Assembly: GCF_018596335.1 (NCBI RefSeq)
Contig: NZ_JAHEPS010000001.1
Location: 806,001 to 870,000 of the forward strand
Direction: 5' to 3'
Source: Shewanella jiangmenensis
GTDB lineage: Bacteria > Pseudomonadota > Gammaproteobacteria > Enterobacterales > Shewanellaceae
Length of the DNA stretch: 64,000 nucleotides
The notes under the pieces are model-generated. The model saw only the letters and a list, made by a program, of their open reading frames with translations. It ran no database searches and had not been told where the DNA came from. Below, in pieces: positions 58,627 through 64,000 of the stretch; position 1 is the stretch's first letter, and every line of letters begins with the position of its first letter. The position numbers and the translations under genes were made by a program.

Positions 58627-59367
58627 TCAGCGGATGTAGTGCTTAAGCTTGGTCAGCACCTCGCTGGCGCTGGCGTTATTGGCGAGCGAGAAGGCGGTGT
58701 AACCGTCGCCGCGGAAGGCGCGGTCGAGTTCGATTAAGAGATGAGTCTCGGTTTCATCGCACACCAAAGAGATTTCCACTTCGCGCAGACTGGAGAAGCC
58801 AAAGCTGCGGGGGTGGAATTCCAGCTCCTGATAACAGCCGGAGCGGGAGCGGAAACTAGGGGCATTGAGGTAGCCCTGCTCCACATCGGCCTTGGTGAGG
58901 GCAAAGCCCAGTTCGTTCATGGCGTTCAGCACATGCTCAAGCACAGGTGTTGGCAGAATTTCCACCACATCGGCGTCGGTCGGGTCGATGGCCGAGTCGA
59001 TGTCGGCACCGGTCTGGATCCACACATGGCACTGGTTGTTACGAACTGGCAGCGCGGTGAAAGGCGTCTCAGGATGCAGCTGCGCCCTGAACGGCAGCTC
59101 GCGGGCTTCGCCGGGCTGAACCTCGAACGACTCCGCCACCCGCCACTTGGCCAGACAATGGTTTTTGAAATACTCACCATTGTCGGTACTCACTTTTACC
59201 TTGGTCATCAGCGCCAAATCGATACCATCGATTTTTTGTGCCACATCACCGCCTTTCACCACTATGGTGGCCTCGAACTGCTGTCCCGGCAGCAAACGGC
59301 TTTGATGCAAACGGGTGTCGACTTTGGCGCTGCCAATACCAACGGCAGCAAGGAGCTTTTTGAACAT
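58627..59367 (-). CDS. Spo0M-family (SpoOM) protein
   Basis: A 246-residue protein of the Spo0M/arrestin-like family. The N-terminal beta domain starts MFKKLLAAVGIGSAKVDTRL and contains LLPGQQFEATIVVKGGDVAQ; the C-terminal part has YQELEFHPRSFGFSSLREVE. Spo0M was named from sporulation control in Bacillus; gram-negative members are cytoplasmic proteins of unknown role. The ATG at 59367 matches the family start. Its upstream region carries 21-bp tandem repeats. Confidence 0.8.
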   Translation of the reverse strand: MFKKLLAAVGIGSAKVDTRLHQSRLLPGQQFEATIVVKGGDVAQKIDGIDLALMTKVKVSTDNGEYFKNHCLAKWRVAESFEVQPGEARELPFRAQLHPETPFTALPVRNNQCHVWIQTGADIDSAIDPTDADVVEILPTPVLEHVLNAMNELGFALTKADVEQGYLNAPSFRSRSGCYQELEFHPRSFGFSSLREVEISLVCDETETHLLIELDRAFRGDGYTAFSLANNASASEVLTKLKHYIR

Positions 59368-59423
59368 GTATCCATCCTGAATAACAAAAGAGGCGGGCAT
59401 TATGCCGCTGGGCCTGGCCCACT

Positions 59424-59482
59424 TAAAGGGGTAAAGGCCCAATCAAAGGGGGAAAGGCCCAAATCAAAGGGGTAAAGGCCGC
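59424..59482. repeat. 21-bp tandem repeat, about three units
   Basis: Units of the type TCAAAGGGGTAAAGGCCCAAA lie at about 59424, 59443 and 59464, 60-120 bp upstream of the Spo0M-like gene. They may affect its promoter or leader. Confidence 0.6.
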
Positions 59483-59621
59483 CAATCAGCCGGTGGGCCG
59501 GGCGGCTGATGCATCTTCACCCGCGAGGGTTAACTGAGGATTAATTGACGCAGCCACCCAAGGCTTTTCTGCGCCCCGGTGGCGGTTTTAATGGTTTGGC
59601 ATAACGGGATTAAAGCCTGCC

Positions 59622-59733
59622 GGCGCACTGTTTCGGGCGCACTGTTTATGGTGCGGTGTTTCTGGTGCGGTGTTTCTGGTGCGGAGTTTCTGGTGCAGTG
59701 GCTACGGCGCTCTGCGTATGGCGCTGATGGCTT
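59622..59733. repeat. 14-bp tandem repeat, eight units
   Basis: Contiguous 14-bp units run from 59622 to 59733. The middle two are identical (GGTGCGGTGTTTCT) and the outer ones drift from GGCGCACTGTTTCG to GGCGCTGATGGCTT. The gradient of divergence is that of a slipped-strand minisatellite. It lies between the Spo0M-like gene and the leftward LysR gene, with no coding frame of its own. Confidence 0.85.
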
Positions 59734-59791
59734 ACGGCGCCTTTGCCCAAGCCACACTCCTTATCGCCTAAGCAACAACAGCCACAGCTGG

Positions 59792-60691
59792 TTAAGCGAT
59801 TGCCGCCAGCGCCTGCCACAGCCGCGCGGCCACCGGCCCCGGGGTGATATCGGCGCGGCGTGCCAGCGAATACCCAAACTGCTCGCAGGTGCTCATATCC
59901 TTAAGCTCGAGTCGCTGCAAACGGCCTTCATCCAGAGCAGCTTTAATCATCCACAGCGGCAGCCGCCCCCAGCCCATGCCCTGTTCAATCAGCGACAGCT
60001 TGGTGGCAAAGCTGTTGACGTACCAGTGGCGCTGTGCGGTCTGAACCCCAAACTTAACCCCACGACTGCCACTGCCGCTGTCCTGCACCAAAATCTGATA
60101 TTCATCCTTAAGCTGTGCCACCGTCTGCAGTGCACTGTGGCGCGCGATAAGCTTGGGCGACGCCACGTTCACCATCTCACCCCGGGTCAGAAACTGCATT
60201 TGGATTCTGCTGCCCGCGCCTTTGGACGGACTGAGAGACGGGCTCAGCGGGCTGATACAAAGCTCTGCCAGATCTTTTTGCACCAGCTCCACCGCGCCGG
60301 TCAAATACTCCTGGCGGATAATAATTTCACAGGCGGGAAACTCGGCCTGCACCGCCTCAAAGGCCGGCAGAATGGGCGCAAGCTCGAAGGAGGCCTCCAC
60401 CGCCAGCGTCACCTGCGCCTCATTGCCGCCGGCAAGAAATCCCGCCACCTGCAACAGCTCGTTGTGACTCTCCAGGGTGCGCATGGCCAGCTGATGAATG
60501 CGCTCACCCGCATCGGTTAACTTAAGCCGGTATGCATCGCGGCTGAACAGACTCAGCCCTAGCAGGGATTCAAGCTGGCGGATGGCATGGGTCAGCGCGG
60601 GCTGGGTCTTGCACAGGCGCTCGGCGGCAATACGCAGCGAGCCGCACTCCACCACGGCATTCAGCACCTTAAGCTGTTCGATTGAAGGCAT
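59792..60691 (-). CDS. LysR-family transcriptional regulator
   Basis: A 299-residue regulator. The N-terminal HTH is IEQLKVLNAVVECGSLRIAAE with LCKTQPALTHAIRQLESLLG, and a substrate-binding-like effector domain follows. It is divergent from a DoxX gene across 88 bp and probably regulates it; the effector is unknown. Length and ends are typical. Confidence 0.88.
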   Translation of the reverse strand: MPSIEQLKVLNAVVECGSLRIAAERLCKTQPALTHAIRQLESLLGLSLFSRDAYRLKLTDAGERIHQLAMRTLESHNELLQVAGFLAGGNEAQVTLAVEASFELAPILPAFEAVQAEFPACEIIIRQEYLTGAVELVQKDLAELCISPLSPSLSPSKGAGSRIQMQFLTRGEMVNVASPKLIARHSALQTVAQLKDEYQILVQDSGSGSRGVKFGVQTAQRHWYVNSFATKLSLIEQGMGWGRLPLWMIKAALDEGRLQRLELKDMSTCEQFGYSLARRADITPGPVAARLWQALAAIA

Positions 60692-60779
60692 AACGATAAA
60701 CTCTTTGAATCATCCTGATAAATTAACATCAATATAATTTATTTTTTGATCGACTGATACTTAACTCACCAATCCACTT

Positions 60780-61154
60780 ATGGTGCATTTTATGAGTAAG
60801 CTCAAAGACATACTAAAGTTTACCCCCATAGTATTGCTGGCGCTGCCAATGCTGGGGTTTGGCGCCGCCAAACTCGCCGGAGTGCCGGAGCTGCACCGCG
60901 CCTTTCACGCCATGAATTTACCAACCTGGTTTGGCTACTTTATTGGCGCCGCCGAGTTTGCCGCCGGCATTGGTTTACTGCTGCCGCGCTGGAGTGCGCT
61001 GGCCGCCACCGGGCTTATTCCCATCATGCTGGGCGCCGCCGGTTTTCATATTGCTTTTAAGGTTCCTTCACCCCTTCCGGCGCTGATTTTTATCGCGCTT
61101 TGTGTCTATATCATCAACCTACGCCGCAAAGACGCCATCTGGTATCCGTTCTGA
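60780..61154 (+). CDS. DoxX-family membrane protein
   Basis: A 124-residue inner-membrane protein with four hydrophobic segments: IVLLALPMLGFGAAKLAG, WFGYFIGAAEFAAGIGLLL, LAATGLIPIMLGAAGFHIAF and ALIFIALCVYIINL. This is the layout of DoxX-like proteins, which are linked to quinone or thiosulfate redox in some archaea but mostly uncharacterised. The ATG at 60780 or the one four codons later could start it. It is divergent from a LysR gene that may control it. Confidence 0.82.
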   Translation: MVHFMSKLKDILKFTPIVLLALPMLGFGAAKLAGVPELHRAFHAMNLPTWFGYFIGAAEFAAGIGLLLPRWSALAATGLIPIMLGAAGFHIAFKVPSPLPALIFIALCVYIINLRRKDAIWYPF

Positions 61155-61190
61155 TCCCAAGGTTTTCTGAGTCGCGTATTTTCCATGTGG

Positions 61191-61233
61191 AAGGGAGCCC
61201 TGGATTTCCCCCTCAAAGGCTCCCGTTTTTTTA
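61191..61233 (+). terminator. Terminator after the DoxX gene
   Basis: GGGAGCC (61193-61199) pairs with GGCTCCC (61218-61224), with an 18-nt loop, followed by a T-run. The remaining 200 bp to the transporter gene show nothing else. Confidence 0.75.
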
Positions 61234-61435
61234 TCTTGCCCGCCCTTTTCTCATCGCCTTCAACGGCAGTTGCGCTGACTGTGCTTATTCCACATCTTTG
61301 GCCGCATTTTTTGGTCTTTGGCGTTAAAAACGGTACAGTGGCCTATTCCGGCGGCAGACTCCCCCGGAACGGTTGTGGCATGCACGCCACGGCCGCATAA
61401 CAACACCAATAAAAAGACAAAGAGAAGGAAGCGTC

Positions 61436-62971
61436 ATGAGTCAATCAAGCAAGCTTGCCGGCAACGATCTTTCAGAGGTCAAACAGCTTGGCATGTGGGC
61501 CTCCATCATGAGCCTGGGATACATTTTCTGGCTGGTAGGTGGCATGGAACTGGTGGAGCGCATCGCCTACTACGGCGTAAAGGCCAGTGCCGGTTTGTAT
61601 GCCAAAGCGCCTGTGTCCGAAGGCGGCCTTGGGATCAGCCTGTCGGATTACGGCATCATCATCTCCACCTGGGCGATACTGCAAACCTTTATCCCGGTGT
61701 TTTCCGGCGGTATTTCTGACCGGGTCGGTTACAAAGAAACCATCTTCGCCTCCACCATCATCAAGATTGGTGGTTACCTGTGTATGGCCTGGTTCCCGAG
61801 TTTTTGGGGCTTTATGGCCGGTGCCATGCTGCTGGCGGCGGGCACGGGGATTTTCAAACCCGGCATTCAGGGCACCCTGGTGCTGGCCACACGGCGAGAC
61901 AACAGCTCCATGGCATGGGGCATTTTCTATCAGGTCGTAAACATCGGCGGCTTCCTTGGCCCTTTGGTGGCCGTGCATATGCGCCAGCTCTCCTGGGACA
62001 ATGTGTTTTATGCCTGCGCCGCAATTATCTCGCTTAACTTTTTGTTTTTGCTCACCTATAAAGAGCCTGGCAAAGAGGCGCGCCTCGAGCGCCAGCGCAA
62101 AATCAAAGCCGGCGAACTCAAGCAGGAATTTCTGTGGAAGGATGCCTGGAACGAACTGAAAAAGCCGGTGGTGATTTACTACATGCTGGTGTTTGCCGGT
62201 TTCTGGTTTTTGTTCAACTCACTGTTCGACGTGTTGCCCATTCACATTGCCGAATGGGTCGATACCAGCGTGATTGTCACAAGCCTCTTTGGCGAAGAAG
62301 GCACCCGCAGCGGCATTTTGCAGTTTTGGCTTGGGCTGAATAACGAAGGCACCAAGGTGATGCCCGAAGGCATGTTGAACCTTAACGCGGGCCTTATTAT
62401 GACCAGCTGCTTTTTGGTGGCGGCACTCACTGCCAAGTACCGCATCACCACCGCCATGCTGTGGGGCTGCCTCCTGTCTATCGGCGCCTTTGTGATGATT
62501 GGCGCCACCCATGCCGCCTGGTACATAGTGTTGGCCATCGCCATGTTTTCGCTCGGCGAAATGATGATAAGCCCGAAAAAGAACGAGTTTATGGGCAATA
62601 TCGCCCCAGAGGGCAAAAAGGCAATGTATCTGGGCTTTGTGATGCTGCCACAGGGCATAGGCTGGGGCCTTGAAGGCTATTTCGGCCCCAAGCTGTATGA
62701 GATGTACGCCTCGAAAGAAAAGTTCGCCCGCCAGATGCTGGGCGAAGAAGGCATGAGCGCCGCCGATGTGGCCGCCATTCCCAATGGCGAGGCGTTCAGC
62801 CATCTGGTGGAATTTACTGGCCGCGGCAGCCGCGAGCTCACCGAAGTGCTGTACAACGCCCACAACATCGGCATGGCCTGGTACATCATCGCCGCCATCG
62901 GCACCATCTCGGCGGTGGGGATTTTTATCTACGGCAAGTGGCTGTTACGAATGCAGCAGCAACAGGCCTGA
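61436..62971 (+). CDS. POT-family peptide/MFS transporter
   Basis: A 511-residue major-facilitator protein with at least twelve membrane segments. The first helix bears the POT-type pattern GGMELVERIAYYGVKAS. Later segments include FGFMAGAMLL-like glycine-rich helices and KKNEFMGNIAPEGKKAMYLG. Members of this family move di/tripeptides or related solutes with protons. The ATG at 61436 has GAAGGA upstream. A hairpin terminator lies 60 bp downstream. Confidence 0.83.
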   Translation: MSQSSKLAGNDLSEVKQLGMWASIMSLGYIFWLVGGMELVERIAYYGVKASAGLYAKAPVSEGGLGISLSDYGIIISTWAILQTFIPVFSGGISDRVGYKETIFASTIIKIGGYLCMAWFPSFWGFMAGAMLLAAGTGIFKPGIQGTLVLATRRDNSSMAWGIFYQVVNIGGFLGPLVAVHMRQLSWDNVFYACAAIISLNFLFLLTYKEPGKEARLERQRKIKAGELKQEFLWKDAWNELKKPVVIYYMLVFAGFWFLFNSLFDVLPIHIAEWVDTSVIVTSLFGEEGTRSGILQFWLGLNNEGTKVMPEGMLNLNAGLIMTSCFLVAALTAKYRITTAMLWGCLLSIGAFVMIGATHAAWYIVLAIAMFSLGEMMISPKKNEFMGNIAPEGKKAMYLGFVMLPQGIGWGLEGYFGPKLYEMYASKEKFARQMLGEEGMSAADVAAIPNGEAFSHLVEFTGRGSRELTEVLYNAHNIGMAWYIIAAIGTISAVGIFIYGKWLLRMQQQQA

Positions 62972-63028
62972 TGGCGCACATTGAGTATCACAGTTAAATC
63001 AATGCCCTGAAACGGGCTGATTAAAAAC

Positions 63029-63058
63029 AGAAAAGCTGCCGTTGGCAGCTTTTCTTTT
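63029..63058 (+). terminator. Terminator after the POT transporter
   Basis: AAAAGCTGCC (63031-63040) pairs with GGCAGCTTTT (63044-63053) around GTT, followed by CTTTT. Confidence 0.88.
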
Positions 63059-63140
63059 ATCCTTTGCACCTGCAGAACTGGCGTTAAACGTCAGACCTTG
63101 TAATGTCAGACTTTGCAACGGCAAATAGCTGAGCTTGAGC

Positions 63141-63965
63141 TCAGGCCTTGGCGGCAGACTTTTTCAGCCACTTGGCGACATCGTTGCCGAGGGTGTTCAC
63201 AGTATGCTGCAGCACGCTGCACGAGCCCTTGAAGCCGCCCCAAAAGCCGCCGCCGGAGAAGCGGGAAAAGGTGTTACTGTCGGCAGCTTTACCATCCACC
63301 ATCAGGGTTGCAGTGGCAAACACCTGCTTACGATGGGGGTTAAAGGGGTTGGCGTTACCTTCGCTTATCACGCTGTTGATGGTCACCTTGACCACAGTGC
63401 CCTGGGTTGGCAGCGCATCGACCGACTTAATCTGCAGTTTTTGCTTGTTGCCGTATTTGACAATCGAGTCGGCAAACTGGCTGCCAAGGGCGGTGCATTC
63501 TTCTTTGACCTTGGAGACAATCTCATCGCTGTCTTTGAAGGGAATGTTGCTTTCGATATAAAACACCCCGGCTTCGCCGACAATGGCCGCGGCAGTGTTG
63601 GCCTCAGGAGCAGCAGGTGCAGAGGCTACAGCAGGTGCAGCAGGTGCAGCAGGTGCAGCAGGTGCAGCAGGTGCAGCAGGTGCAGCAGGTGCAGCAGGTG
63701 CAGCAGGTGCAGCAGGTGCAGCAGGTGCAGCAGGTGCAGCAGGTGCAGAGGCTACAGCGTCAGTTGATGCTTGCCCAGCCGTAAGCAGGCTTTGTTCAGT
63801 TGCAGGCGCAGTTTCAACGGCAGGATTTGTTTCTGCGCTCGTTTGTACGTTTGTTTGTACGTTTGTTTGTGGTTTGGCCGGCTCACTTTTTGGGGTAGAG
63901 CCGCAGGCGGCAAGCAAAACGGCCAGCAAGGGGGCCAGCATCAGAGCGCGAGAGTTTGATGTCAT
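63141..63965 (-). CDS. Repeat-bearing lipoprotein
   Basis: A 274-residue lipoprotein with lipobox LLAAC (Cys21). An N-terminal Thr/Gln/Val-rich linker has a 12-bp-encoded QTNV repeat. A long Ala-Pro linker made of Ala-Pro-Ala triplets (13 exact copies in the DNA) follows. The C-terminal domain of about 150 residues (VFYIESNIPFKDSDEIVSKV, then LQIKSVDALPTQGTVVKVTI) has no family I recognise. The linker probably spans the periplasm between a lipid anchor and the folded domain, and its length should vary between strains. Confidence 0.75.
   Translation of the reverse strand: MTSNSRALMLAPLLAVLLAACGSTPKSEPAKPQTNVQTNVQTSAETNPAVETAPATEQSLLTAGQASTDAVASAPAAPAAPAAPAAPAAPAAPAAPAAPAAPAAPAAPAAPAVASAPAAPEANTAAAIVGEAGVFYIESNIPFKDSDEIVSKVKEECTALGSQFADSIVKYGNKQKLQIKSVDALPTQGTVVKVTINSVISEGNANPFNPHRKQVFATATLMVDGKAADSNTFSRFSGGGFWGGFKGSCSVLQHTVNTLGNDVAKWLKKSAAKA
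63631..63747. repeat. 9-bp repeat, 13 exact copies, encoding Ala-Pro-Ala
   Basis: GCAGGTGCA is repeated 13 times without a change. The array is bounded by two copies of GGTGCAGAGGCTACAGC (63616-63632 and 63743-63759). On the coding strand it reads Ala-Pro-Ala, so length changes keep the frame. Confidence 0.9.
63838..63871. repeat. 12-bp coding repeat (QTNV)
   Basis: The word TTTGTTTGTACG is repeated about three times and encodes the QTNVQTNVQTS part of the lipoprotein linker. Confidence 0.7.
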
Positions 63966-64000
63966 TTGTCAGTCTTCCCTGTGAAGTTTCCATGTTTACA

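Noticed and set aside
59622..59733. 14-bp array considered as CRISPR or phage attachment site
   Set aside because: Contiguous units without spacers and no integrase nearby.
63631..63747. Regular repeat considered as a CRISPR array
   Set aside because: Units are 9 bp with no spacers and are translated as Ala-Pro-Ala; not CRISPR.

Overview
The window is chromosomal DNA of a gammaproteobacterium. Gene content, gene order and protein families point to Alteromonadales and most likely Shewanella: lptD-surA-pdxA-rsmA-apaG-apaH, cysJIH, pntAB, yiaW-yiaV, and small DUF3019, DUF3144 and DUF3718 proteins typical of that group. The genus is an inference from recognised families, not a database result. 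Most of the DNA is moderately GC-rich and tightly packed. I saw no rRNA, tRNA or CRISPR array.

Layout. 0-3.2 kb: small enzymes (FMN reductase, glyoxalase-like, DUF1971, YcxB-like, YhhY-like acetyltransferase) and a small exported protein. 3.3-9 kb: leftward cluster of glutaryl-CoA dehydrogenase, a fused E1 alpha/beta 2-oxoacid dehydrogenase and a malonyltransferase-like protein, with a divergent LysR regulator. 9.1-12.4 kb: MipA/OmpV protein, DUF3019 protein and a two-component system in one operon. 12.4-18.1 kb: DUF1289, DUF4136 lipoprotein, Ycf46-like AAA+ ATPase, yiaV/yiaW and purT. 18.3-20.5 kb: PepSY/DUF2271/DUF4198 operon behind a Fur-box-like site. 20.5-24.6 kb: leftward hydroxyacid dehydrogenase, outer-membrane barrel, djlA, murU and amgK. 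24.8-33.7 kb: lptD, surA, pdxA, rsmA, apaG, apaH and a chemoreceptor. 34-40.2 kb: DUF3718, folA, yjjB/yjjP, obgE, rpmA, rplU, ispB and ung. 40.3-45.7 kb: DUF3144, a LysE exporter, a PAS/sigma-54 activator, ccoG and a membrane thioredoxin. 45.7-53.5 kb: cysH-cysI-cysJ and pntA-pntB. 53.5-58.6 kb: an accessory island. 58.6-64 kb: Spo0M-like protein, LysR/DoxX pair, a POT-family transporter and a repeat-bearing lipoprotein.

Two regulatory modules stand out. First, the PAS/sigma-54 activator has a TCACGA-type inverted repeat upstream of its own gene. Two related sites lie upstream of a near-perfect -24/-12 promoter (TGGCACG-N4-TTGC) that drives ccoG, so activator, operator, promoter and target can all be read from the sequence. 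Second, an AT-rich module at 53.9-56.4 kb holds a 528-residue protein with an N-terminal HTH-like segment. It is divergent from a DUF4258 protein and a CxxCxGxG zinc-finger protein, with two copies of an 18-bp perfect palindrome between them. A REP-type tyrosine transposase follows. This module is the best candidate for an undescribed system here, possibly a toxin-antitoxin, defence or phage-response unit, but its function is unknown.

Other signals: the pntA leader can fold into mutually exclusive hairpins. Terminator-like hairpins sit inside the gcdH and cysIH clusters. The window is also rich in short tandem repeats of 9-21 bp, both intergenic and coding; one 14-bp array runs into the 3' end of a gene, and a 9-bp array of 13 exact copies encodes an Ala-Pro linker.
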